NCBI GenBank assembly: GCA_015222115.1
Contig: JADFUO010000480.1
Location: 1-5,795 of the forward strand
Source: Bacteroidota bacterium
GTDB taxonomy: Bacteria; Bacteroidota; Bacteroidia; Bacteroidales; JADFUO01
Reading direction: 5' to 3'
DNA: 5,795 bases
Shown here: piece by piece, positions 1 through 5,795 of the stretch
Layout of the letters: every line of letters starts with the position of its first letter
How positions within the stretch are numbered: position 1 is the first letter of the stretch
Notes under the pieces: model-generated
Databases searched by the model: none
Seen by the model: only the letters and a program-made list of their open reading frames with translations
Told to the model about the DNA's origin: nothing
Translations under genes and position numbers: made by a program

Positions 1-189
1 ATAATATTTAAAACTACTAAAATAATAAATAAAATTGGTTCTATGTTTAATTCTATGGATATTTTTTATAAAAAGTTTAAAGTTCAATGTTAGCTTCTTA
101 GTCCACCTATTTAATTACTTTACAAATTTTTCCGCTTCTATTATAATTTTATTTAATATCTTTATCAAAAATTATAAAATATAATCCTG
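1..189. other. AT-rich non-coding region upstream of the AsmA-like gene
   Basis: All frames are interrupted by stops and no partial gene reaches in from the left edge. The stretch is very AT-rich. I searched for the Bacteroidota sigma consensus (TTTG about 20 bp before TAnnTTTG) and found only one-mismatch -7 candidates, such as TATCTTTA near 157, with no TTG at the right distance. A promoter for the downstream gene may lie here but cannot be placed. Confidence 0.6.
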
Positions 190-1950
190 ATGAATATTAA
201 AACAAATTTCAGCAAAAAACTAAAAAATTTTATCAATAAGATAAAAAAAAATAAATTATACAAAAGATTAGTATGGATATCCGGTTCAATAATACTGTTT
301 CTACTAATTGTTACAATAATCATTAATATTTGTGCCGGAAATTTTATTGAAAATAAAGTTAATACTTATCTGTTAGAACATCCGGTTGAACCATATTTAA
401 TAAGCTTTGATAAAATCAGTGTTAATATTTTTAACAGGAGTGTAAAAATTAAAAATCTGAATATAGTTCCAGACAGCTTAATTTTAAACAACACCAAAAA
501 TACAGGCAAAAAGTATTCAAATCTTTTTGAAGCACAAATACCTTATATAAAATTATCAGGAATTAAAATTTTAAAAGCCTATAAAAATAAAATTGTTGAT
601 ATCAATAAATTTATAATTAAAAAACCTGATATTAAGGTATTTAATTTAAAAAGTTTACCCAAATCAAATATTCACAAAAAAGCATCAAAAAAATTAAATC
701 TTGATTCTATAAACATCAAACCCTTACATTCAATAATTATTGATAAATTTAATATTGACAAATGTTCGGTTGAAGTATTTGAGTTAAATAGCAAAACACC
801 AACTATTAGTATTGCAAGTTTTTCGTTGCTACTTAGTGATCTTATCATTAATCCTGATAATTCAGGAAAGGACAAGCGAATTATCAGTGCCGAAGATTTA
901 ACAATCAAGATAAAGGATCATAACTATATTCTTCCAGGAAATTTATACAAAATTCATTTTGACAAAGCCGGCCTTTGCTATTCAAAATCAAACTTATTTA
1001 TAAAGTCTTTAAAATTAATTCCTTTGTATGATAGAGTTAGTTTCGGACAAAAAACCGAATATCAGACCGACTATACAGAGCTTACAATAAAGAACATTAA
1101 ATTTAAAAATCTTGATTTTGACGAACTTATTTTTAATAAAAAATTCAATTTAGGATTTATTGATATTCGTGGATTAAAAACAAATATATACAGGGATAAA
1201 CGTCTGCCCTTCAATTACAATCACTTTCCAAAATTGTACAATGAGTCAATTCATAATATGGATTTTCCTGTAAATATTGATACCATTTACATTACAAATG
1301 CAAAAGTAACTTATGAAGAGCAGGTTAAAAAAGCAGATAAACCCGGAATGGTATTTTTTGATAAAATGAATGTTTTAGTTGTAAATATTACAAACGACCC
1401 CGAAAAACTAAAGAAAAACAAATCAATGAAAATCTATTCAACAAGCATGTTGATGAACAAAGGACTTTTAAAAGCAAAAATTTTTCTGCCTTTGACAGGA
1501 AGAATTGATACTTTTTCATTTTCCGGTTCATTAGGATATATGAAAATGGAAAAATTAAATACAATAACAATACCTAATGCTTCAGTAAAAATTAACACAG
1601 GAAATGTTAAGAGTGTGAATTTTTCAGCAAATGCAAACAATAATTACGCAAAAGGCAGGATGGAATTTTTATATGAAGATCTGGATGTAGTAATTTTAAA
1701 AAGTATTGATGGAGAAGAAGTTAAAGAAAAAAAACTCTTTTCCTTTGTGGCTAATAAAATTATTAAAAAAAGTAATCCAATTGCTGATAAGCCACCCCGT
1801 ATTACTGAAATGTATTTTGAAAGAGATAAAAACAAAGGGATTTTAAACTACATCTGGAAAACTGTTTTTAGCGGAATAAAAGCAACTGCAAGTCCGGGAA
1901 AAAAGCATCTTGTTGATGACAGTAAAAAACACACCAGGAAAATAAAATAA
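190..1950 (+). CDS. AsmA/DUF748-like membrane-anchored envelope protein
   Basis: The 586-residue protein has a very basic N-terminus (residues 1-26, many Lys), one hydrophobic segment at about 27-49, and then a long region rich in alternating beta-type segments. This is an N-in anchor with a large extracytoplasmic domain. Residues 70-95 (ISFDKISVNIF, then KIKNLNIVP) resemble the opening beta repeat of AsmA/DUF748 proteins. The C-terminal part (about 440-565) has the pattern I associate with Bacteroidota AsmA-like proteins: GRMEFLYEDLDV at 489-500, FVANKIIKKSNP at 519-530, FERDKNKG at 543-550 and NYIWKTVFSGI at 553-563. Members of this wider group are linked to lipid movement or homeostasis between inner and outer membranes; the exact role here is inferred. 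The tail after 565 is Lys-rich. ATG at 190 is chosen because it puts the charged stretch before the membrane segment; no Shine-Dalgarno sequence is present. The gene stands alone and converges on tsaE. Confidence 0.72.
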   Translation: MNIKTNFSKKLKNFINKIKKNKLYKRLVWISGSIILFLLIVTIIINICAGNFIENKVNTYLLEHPVEPYLISFDKISVNIFNRSVKIKNLNIVPDSLILNNTKNTGKKYSNLFEAQIPYIKLSGIKILKAYKNKIVDINKFIIKKPDIKVFNLKSLPKSNIHKKASKKLNLDSINIKPLHSIIIDKFNIDKCSVEVFELNSKTPTISIASFSLLLSDLIINPDNSGKDKRIISAEDLTIKIKDHNYILPGNLYKIHFDKAGLCYSKSNLFIKSLKLIPLYDRVSFGQKTEYQTDYTELTIKNIKFKNLDFDELIFNKKFNLGFIDIRGLKTNIYRDKRLPFNYNHFPKLYNESIHNMDFPVNIDTIYITNAKVTYEEQVKKADKPGMVFFDKMNVLVVNITNDPEKLKKNKSMKIYSTSMLMNKGLLKAKIFLPLTGRIDTFSFSGSLGYMKMEKLNTITIPNASVKINTGNVKSVNFSANANNNYAKGRMEFLYEDLDVVILKSIDGEEVKEKKLFSFVANKIIKKSNPIADKPPRITEMYFERDKNKGILNYIWKTVFSGIKATASPGKKHLVDDSKKHTRKIK

Positions 1951-2055
1951 GCAGTCGGCAGTCAGCAGTCCTCAGTCGGCAATCGGCAGTTAACAGTCGG
2001 CAGTCGGCAGTCGGCAGTCAGCGATCGGTAGTCAGCAGTCAGCAATCGGCGATAA
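1951..2055. repeat. Perfectly phased 7-bp tandem array, consensus GCAGTCG/A
   Basis: Starting on the base after the AsmA-like stop codon, the DNA splits into fourteen consecutive 7-base units (1951-2048) without any insertion or deletion, followed by a degenerate fifteenth (GCGATAA). Exact GCAGTCG occurs at 1951, 2000 and 2007; GCAGTCA at 1958, 2014 and 2035; GCAATCG at 1979 and 2042. The other units differ by one to three bases. It is much more GC-rich than its surroundings. Arrays of CAGTC-type heptamers occur between genes in other Bacteroidota genomes (recalled, not searched). Function is unknown; slipped-strand expansion and a transcript-end structure are both possible. Confidence 0.9.
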
Positions 2056-2138
2056 ATCGTAACATTTCTATGTTTTACGTAATACTTAAACTAATTGACT
2101 GAATATCAAATAATTTAAAATTTATTATTTTAAAAACC

Positions 2139-2169
2139 TATTACGGATTTTGTAGAAATATTACGGATT
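2139..2169. repeat. 11-bp direct repeat TATTACGGATT, two copies, 20-bp period
   Basis: TATTACGGATT occurs at 2139-2149 and again at 2159-2169, separated by nine bases. It lies in the AT-rich spacer between the two heptamer arrays. It could be a remnant duplication or a protein site; nothing in the sequence decides which. Confidence 0.7.
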
Positions 2170-2173
2170 AATA

Positions 2174-2201
2174 GACTGAAGACTGAGGACAGAGGACTGA
2201 G
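2174..2201. repeat. Second 7-bp array, consensus GACTGAG, opposite orientation to the first
   Basis: Four phased heptamers are seen: GACTGAA (2174), GACTGAG (2181), GACAGAG (2188) and GACTGAG (2195). The reverse complement, CTCAGTC, is related to the units of the array at 1951-2048. GACTGAGGAC at 2181-2190 is exactly complementary to GTCCTCAGTC at 1968-1977, so the two arrays form an inverted pair around about 120 bp of AT-rich spacer. A lone GACTGAA also occurs at 2097-2103. Confidence 0.85.
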
Positions 2202-2231
2202 TGCCTTATAAAAAAGTATGAATAATATAGG

Positions 2232-2651
2232 TTAAAACATAAACACTCTCTCATTTTTCTTACTGCCTTCTTCAATTATAACCCTTACTGTATTTTCGGG
2301 TAAAAGGTTTTCTACTTTCTCGGGCCACTCAATAAAACAATACGAACCGCTGAAAAAGTAATCTTCGTAACCAATATCCAGAACCTCCTCTTGTTTCTTT
2401 ATCCTGTAAAAATCAAAATGAAAAATGCTATCACCCCCATCGGTTTTATATTCATTTATTATTGAAAAAGTGGGACTGTTAACAATATCAGTAACACCGG
2501 AAATTTTACAAAGCGATTTGATAAAGGTAGTTTTACCTGAACCCATTTTACCGTAAAAAGCAAAAATCCTTATATCAGGATAAGTATTTAATAATTTAAT
2601 AGCAACCTTGTCCAGATTATCTACAGATTTACAAATGATTTTTTCTGTCAT
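2232..2651 (-). CDS. tsaE: tRNA threonylcarbamoyladenosine biosynthesis ATPase TsaE
   Basis: This 139-residue P-loop protein matches TsaE (YjeE) in length and motifs. TsaE is the cytoplasmic ATPase that works with TsaD and TsaB to make the t6A modification at position 37 of ANN-decoding tRNAs. Visible motifs are the Walker A GKMGSGKT at residues 34-41, the SPTFS segment at 59-63 that follows it in this family, HFDFYR at 78-83, and the acidic IEWPE at 107-111. All key residues are present, so it should be active. The gene starts 8 bp after the stop of the PorX-like gene on the same strand, so the two are very likely co-transcribed. From memory this pairing recurs in Bacteroidota. The ATG at 2651 fits the usual family start. 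No clear terminator follows; the inverted heptamer array lies 30 bp downstream. Confidence 0.95.
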   Translation of the reverse strand: MTEKIICKSVDNLDKVAIKLLNTYPDIRIFAFYGKMGSGKTTFIKSLCKISGVTDIVNSPTFSIINEYKTDGGDSIFHFDFYRIKKQEEVLDIGYEDYFFSGSYCFIEWPEKVENLLPENTVRVIIEEGSKKNERVFMF

Positions 2652-2659
2652 TAAATATT

Positions 2660-4213
2660 TTATTTTGCTTTTAAGTAAATAATTGGAATAAGCATTTCTT
2701 CAAGCGAAATTCCTCCGTGTTGAAAGGTATTGCGGTAATAATTTACATAATAATTGTAATTATTAGGATAAGCAAAAAAATCATTTTTCTTGCAAAAAAT
2801 ATATGATGTACTTACATTAGCCCTTGGTAAAAATATAGTTTCGGGATCATGTATATCAAAAACATCTTTTTTGTTATATTTTAAATTTCTCCCGAACTTA
2901 TATCTAAGATTTGTATTGGTATTTTTATCGCCCAGCACTTTTACAGGATTATTAACTTTAACCGAACCATGATCGGTAGTAATAATAAGATTGATTTTCT
3001 TTTCAGACAAAAATTTTATGATATCAAATAAAGATGAATGCTCAAACCATGAAAGCATCAGCGATCTGTATGCAGATTCATCATCGGCAAGCTCCCTGAT
3101 AATTTCCATTTCTGTACGGGCATGTGAAAGCATATCAACAAAGTTATAAACGATAACATTCAACTTGTTAACCAGCAGGTTGGGTAAGGTTTCAACAAGT
3201 TTACGCCCTGCATTCAAATTTAAAATCTTATTATATGAATACTTTATGTTTTTACCAAAACGTTTAAGTTGTTCACCAAGTAATTCGCTTTCATACTGAT
3301 TTTTTGTTCCTTCTTCTTCCTCGTCAATCCAGTACTTAGGATACTTCTTTTTAATCTCGGAAGGAAGTAATCCGGAAAATATAGCATTTCTTGCGTATTG
3401 AGTAGTAGTTGGTAAAATACTATAATAAATTTCATCATTTTCCACCCTGTAGTATTCTTCAATTACAGGCTGAATAGTTTTCCACTGGTCGTATCTGAGA
3501 TTATCAATGATTAAAACAAATAATGGTTTTTTATCTGATAAAAAAGGAAATATTCTTTCTTTAACTAATATATGAGAAAGCAATGGACGTTCATTTGTTT
3601 TGGAGTTTATCCAGTCAACATAATTTTTTTCAATAAATTTTGAAAATACATTGTTCGCCTCATCTTTCTGCATTTTCAAGACTTCAATAATACTTTCATC
3701 TTTTGATTTTTCCAACTCAAGCTCCCAGCGAATAAGTTTTTTATAAATTTCAATCCATTCAATAAAATCAGGTTTATTTGAAATTTCCATGCCTATATTC
3801 CTGAACTCCTGTTGATAGGCATGAGTTGTCTTTTCGCTGATAAGTTTTTTGTTTTCAAGATTTTTCTTTAATGAAAGCAATATTTGATTTGGCTTTACAG
3901 GTTTTATCAAATAATCGGAAATGTTTGACCCGATTGCATCTTCCATTATGGCTTCTTCTTCACTTTTAGTTATCATCACCACCGGCAAGTTCGGATAAAG
4001 ATTTTTAATTTCCTCAAGAGTTTCAATACCTGAAATACCGGGCATTTGCTCATCAAGAAAAATAATATCAAATGGTTTCGTCTTTATTATATCCAGTGCC
4101 TCGTCACCATTATTGGAAGTAACTACTTCGTAACCTTTTTGTTCTAAAAAAAGTATATGTGCTTTAAGCAGATCTATTTCATCATCCACCCATAAAATTC
4201 TGATTTTATCCAT
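2660..4213 (-). CDS. porX: PorX-like response regulator with PglZ (alkaline phosphatase superfamily) domain
   Basis: The 517-residue protein has a receiver domain (about 1-120), a helical linker (about 125-215) and a PglZ domain (about 225-517). The receiver has acidic D10/D11, phospho-acceptor D54 in FLDEQMPG, T82 and K104. The PglZ domain shows the superfamily metal and nucleophile set: D237 in LIIDNLRYDQW, the TTTQYARN threonines (269-271), D360 and H364 in VDMLSHAR, D414-H415 in TTDHG, and H499 in QHGG. All appear intact. In Porphyromonas gingivalis and Flavobacterium, PorX works with the histidine kinase PorY to control type IX secretion genes, and its PglZ domain has phosphodiesterase activity on small oligonucleotides. 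I infer a similar role, although no T9SS gene is visible. Length matches PorX. An in-frame ATG at 4300 would add 29 residues; I chose 4213 because MDKIRILWVDDE begins the receiver fold directly. The gene probably leads an operon with tsaE. Confidence 0.93.
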   Translation of the reverse strand: MDKIRILWVDDEIDLLKAHILFLEQKGYEVVTSNNGDEALDIIKTKPFDIIFLDEQMPGISGIETLEEIKNLYPNLPVVMITKSEEEAIMEDAIGSNISDYLIKPVKPNQILLSLKKNLENKKLISEKTTHAYQQEFRNIGMEISNKPDFIEWIEIYKKLIRWELELEKSKDESIIEVLKMQKDEANNVFSKFIEKNYVDWINSKTNERPLLSHILVKERIFPFLSDKKPLFVLIIDNLRYDQWKTIQPVIEEYYRVENDEIYYSILPTTTQYARNAIFSGLLPSEIKKKYPKYWIDEEEEGTKNQYESELLGEQLKRFGKNIKYSYNKILNLNAGRKLVETLPNLLVNKLNVIVYNFVDMLSHARTEMEIIRELADDESAYRSLMLSWFEHSSLFDIIKFLSEKKINLIITTDHGSVKVNNPVKVLGDKNTNTNLRYKFGRNLKYNKKDVFDIHDPETIFLPRANVSTSYIFCKKNDFFAYPNNYNYYVNYYRNTFQHGGISLEEMLIPIIYLKAK

Positions 4214-4290
4214 ATAAAATATTTTTTTATAACTTAACTCAACTTTTGCATGTTGGGAAAATATAATAATGATAAATGATTCATGTAATA

Positions 4291-4308
4291 CCGAAGGCAT
4301 TCCTTCGG
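4291..4308. repeat. Perfect 7-bp hairpin CCGAAGG-CATT-CCTTCGG
   Basis: CCGAAGG (4291-4297) and CCTTCGG (4302-4308) are exact reverse complements around a 4-base loop, GC-rich in an AT-rich region. It sits about 80 bp upstream of the porX start, so it would be in the porX leader if transcription begins further up. It has no following T-run on either strand that would make a classical terminator. The upstream porX-frame ATG (4298-4300) lies in its loop. Confidence 0.8.
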
Positions 4309-4309
4309 G

Positions 4310-4415
4310 AAAAGGTTAAGGTAAAGATGCCTGTCTGGTCTTAGGTTAATGGGTAAGGTGATTTTTACATTACCCTAACCTCCTTACCAAACCGGCTTCA
4401 TAACCATAACCTTTT
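4310..4415. repeat. 106-nt imperfect palindrome / long hairpin
   Basis: The two halves are reverse complements along nearly their full length. The outer arm AAAAGGTTA (4310-4318) pairs exactly with TAACCTTTT (4407-4415). Moving inward, GGT, A, GA, GCC, GT and TGGT pair with their partners, interrupted only by single-base symmetric mismatches. An internal loop follows, then AGGTTA (4343-4348) with TAACCT (4376-4381), a 2-base bulge, and GGGTAA (4351-4356) with TTACCC (4370-4375) around a 13-base loop. About 36 base pairs form in all. The arms are rich in GGTTA/GGTAA words. It may be a small non-autonomous mobile element, a dispersed intergenic repeat, or a structured leader of porX. Confidence 0.75.
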
Positions 4416-4454
4416 AACATCTGACATTAAATTAAAAAATTCCTAACATACTCA

Positions 4455-4486
4455 ATTATGATATACGTAACTTTAGTAATCATAAT
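4455..4486. repeat. 8-bp inverted repeat ATTATGAT-N16-ATCATAAT
   Basis: ATTATGAT (4455-4462) and ATCATAAT (4479-4486) are exact reverse complements 16 bases apart, with the palindrome TACGTA (4464-4469) between them. The position between the divergent porX and lpxD genes would suit an operator, but such AT-only repeats arise easily by chance here. Confidence 0.3.
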
Positions 4487-4537
4487 ATTGAAATGATTTT
4501 TTTAATAAAATATTGTACTTATTAGAAAATTATTATT

Positions 4538-4567
4538 CAAAATTAACTATAAAAGTGAAGTATTCAA
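4538..4567 (-). promoter_or_regulatory. Candidate Bacteroidota-type promoter for porX-tsaE
   Basis: Read on the minus strand, TTG (4567-4565, within GTTG) is followed after 19 bases by TAATTTTG (4545-4538). This is a full match to the -7 consensus TAnnTTTG and a three-of-four match to the -33 TTTG, at the expected spacing. Transcription would start a few bases below 4538, giving a porX leader of about 320 nt that contains the palindrome at 4310-4415 and the hairpin at 4291-4308. No equally good match was found closer to porX or facing lpxD. Confidence 0.45.
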
Positions 4568-4648
4568 CTGGATTATATCATATTTTTTAAGATAATTAAT
4601 TAGAAATCCTGAAATTTTGTATATTGCAGGCTTAATAATTTAAAATAA

Positions 4649-5674
4649 ATGGAATTCACAGCTAAACAAATTGCAGAAATACTTAACGGCACAATTGAAG
4701 GTAATCCTGATGTTTCAGTAAATCAGTTATCAAAAATTGAAGAAGGCAAAGAAGGCACTCTGTCGTTTCTTGCCAATCCCAAATATACGAATTACATCTA
4801 TTCAACAAAAGCATCAATAGTAATTGTAAATTCAAATTTTAAACCCGAGAAAGAAATTTCAAGCACATTAATAAGGGTTAAAGATGCATATTCGGCTTTT
4901 GCAAAATTGCTTGAAGCATATAATCAAATTAAATTAAATAAAACCGGAATATCCAAACAACCATTTATTTCTGAAACTTCAAAAATCGGCAAAAACGCTT
5001 ATATCGGTGAATTTACTGTTATCAGTGAAGACGTAATAATTGGTGAAAACGTTAAGATTTATCCACAGGTTTTTATTGGCGATAATGTAAAAATTGGTAA
5101 TAATTCTACAATATATGCCGGAACTAAAATATATTCAGATAATATAATCGGTAAAGAATGCACTATTCATGGAGGAGTGATTATCGGCAGTGATGGATTT
5201 GGATTTGCTCCGCAGGATGACAAAAATTATAAAAAAGTTACACAAATCGGTAATGTAATAATTGAAGACAGGGTGGAAATAGGTTCAAATACAACTATTG
5301 ACAGGGCTACACTGGGGTCAACAATTATTCATAAAGGCGTAAAACTTGATAATTTAATTCAAATAGCCCATAATGTTGAGATTGGTGAGAATACGGTCAT
5401 TGCCGCACAAACCGGCATTTCGGGTTCAACAAAAATCGGTAAAAATTGCATGATAGGCGGTCAGGTTGGAATTGCCGGTCATATAACCATTGCTGATAAT
5501 GTAAAAATTGCTGCCCAGTCAGGAATAGGTAAAAGCATTATAAATGAAGGTGAGATAGTACAGGGTTCACCATCATTTGATATCAGAAGTTACAGAAAAT
5601 CATACATCCATTTCCGGAATTTATCAAAAATCGTCAGCAGGATAGAAAAGCTTGAAACAGGATTAAAAATTTAA
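4649..5674 (+). CDS. lpxD: UDP-3-O-acylglucosamine N-acyltransferase LpxD
   Basis: LpxD moves a 3-hydroxyacyl chain from acyl carrier protein to the 2-amino group of UDP-3-O-acylglucosamine, the third step of lipid A synthesis, in the cytoplasm. The 341 residues equal the E. coli enzyme's length. Residues 1-100 form the uridine-nucleotide-binding N-domain, with [13 protein letters not shown] at 38-50 carrying the family's aromatic residues. Residues about 107-305 are left-handed beta-helix hexapeptide repeats (for example [20 protein letters not shown]), with the insertion GSDGFGFAP at 180-188. The catalytic histidine is H241 in QIAHNV, and GGQVGIAGH at 270-278 is another family signature. 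A helical tail (about 310-341) closes the trimer. ATG at 4649 gives the standard N-terminus; only A/T-rich sequence precedes it. No lpxC-fabZ or lpxA follows within the window, unlike the usual Bacteroidota cluster. Confidence 0.96.
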   Translation: MEFTAKQIAEILNGTIEGNPDVSVNQLSKIEEGKEGTLSFLANPKYTNYIYSTKASIVIVNSNFKPEKEISSTLIRVKDAYSAFAKLLEAYNQIKLNKTGISKQPFISETSKIGKNAYIGEFTVISEDVIIGENVKIYPQVFIGDNVKIGNNSTIYAGTKIYSDNIIGKECTIHGGVIIGSDGFGFAPQDDKNYKKVTQIGNVIIEDRVEIGSNTTIDRATLGSTIIHKGVKLDNLIQIAHNVEIGENTVIAAQTGISGSTKIGKNCMIGGQVGIAGHITIADNVKIAAQSGIGKSIINEGEIVQGSPSFDIRSYRKSYIHFRNLSKIVSRIEKLETGLKI

Positions 5675-5685
5675 AGACAATTTTT
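5665..5685 (+). terminator. Weak AT-only hairpin at the lpxD stop
   Basis: AAAAATT (5665-5671) and AATTTTT (5679-5685) can pair around a 7-base loop and run into further T residues (to 5687). The stem overlaps the lpxD stop codon and contains no G:C pair, so it would be unstable. It is listed only as a possible 3' end. Confidence 0.2.
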
Positions 5686-5767
5686 TTGATAAATTTAAAT
5701 ATGTTATGAAATTCAGAGACCTCTGCAAAGATACGTAGCTTAATTATTGTACTTTTTTTTTGATAAA
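5681..5767. repeat. 13-bp direct repeat TTTTTTTGATAAA, two copies
   Basis: The same 13 bases occur at 5681-5693 and at 5755-5767, 74 bp apart, after lpxD. The second copy forms the loop and right arm of the stem-loop at 5749-5774. Between them lies the short palindrome CAGAG-AC-CTCTG (5714-5725). Low complexity makes chance possible for part of the match. Confidence 0.5.
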
Positions 5768-5774
5768 AAAGTAC
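5749..5774. repeat. 10-bp perfect stem-loop GTACTTTTTT / AAAAAAGTAC
   Basis: GTACTTTTTT (5749-5758) pairs exactly with AAAAAAGTAC (5765-5774) around the loop TTTGAT. It is followed by CAAAAAATCAAGGCTT. I recall very similar blocks (a T-run, a short loop, AAAAAAGTACCAAAAAATCAAGGC) as a repeated intergenic sequence in many Bacteroidota genomes. It may be a dispersed repeat or act as a transcript end for lpxD; the window ends 21 bp later. Confidence 0.7.
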
Positions 5775-5795
5775 CAAAAAATCAAGGCTTATTAA

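Noticed and set aside
672..908. Minus-strand open frame within the AsmA-like gene, with others at 1388-1570, 1434-1640 and 1644-1835
   Set aside because: They lie opposite a long coherent gene, overlap one another, and show no recognisable domains; they are antisense shadows.
1951..2055. CRISPR array
   Set aside because: The repeats are 7 bp, directly abutting with no spacers, and no cas genes are present.
2790..2972. Plus-strand open frame, and a minus-strand one at 3244-3462, inside porX
   Set aside because: Both are in other frames of a gene whose own frame carries the full set of PglZ catalytic motifs.
4214..4300. N-terminal extension of the PorX-like protein starting at the ATG at 4300 (29 extra residues)
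   Set aside because: The extension has no resemblance to receiver domains, begins inside a hairpin loop, and the internal Met at 4213 gives the normal PorX start and length.
4310..4415. Insertion sequence or its terminal repeats
   Set aside because: There is no transposase frame and no visible target-site duplication, so only a non-autonomous element or a structured region can be proposed.
4482..4492. TAATATTG and ATATTG words as an lpxD promoter
   Set aside because: They miss the TAnnTTTG consensus and have no TTTG at the required distance upstream.
4626..4631. GCAGGC as a ribosome binding site for lpxD
   Set aside because: It is 17 bases before the ATG and not a Shine-Dalgarno match; Bacteroidota commonly start translation without one.

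Overview
The window looks like chromosomal DNA from a member of the Bacteroidota. It is very AT-rich, has no Shine-Dalgarno-like sequence before its genes, carries a PorX-type response regulator/PglZ protein (a Bacteroidota hallmark), and has low-complexity intergenic repeats of a style common in that phylum. The sequence does not allow a genus to be named.

Layout: 1-189 is AT-rich non-coding DNA. 190-1950 (+) encodes a membrane-anchored AsmA/DUF748-like protein. 1951-2231 lies between convergent genes. It holds a strict 7-bp tandem array starting on the base after the stop codon, an 11-bp direct repeat, and a second, four-unit 7-bp array in the opposite orientation. 2232-2651 (-) is tsaE, for tRNA t6A synthesis. 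2660-4213 (-) is a PorX-like receiver-PglZ protein that probably shares a transcript with tsaE (8-bp gap, porX first). 4214-4648 separates two divergent genes. It contains a perfect 7-bp GC-rich hairpin, a 106-nt imperfect palindrome, and a good match to the Bacteroidota promoter consensus pointing toward porX. 4649-5674 (+) is lpxD, for lipid A synthesis. 5675-5795 is non-coding, with a 10-bp perfect stem-loop of a kind that recurs in Bacteroidota intergenic DNA.

Three of the four genes relate to the cell envelope or secretion: lpxD makes the lipid A precursor, the AsmA-like protein belongs to a group linked to lipid traffic between membranes, and PorX controls type IX secretion where that system is present. 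T9SS cargo can be anchored on A-type LPS, so the links are plausible, but nothing here shows co-regulation. The genes themselves are ordinary for the phylum. The less explained content is the intergenic repeat and hairpin structure. I see no clear sign of a new multi-gene system.
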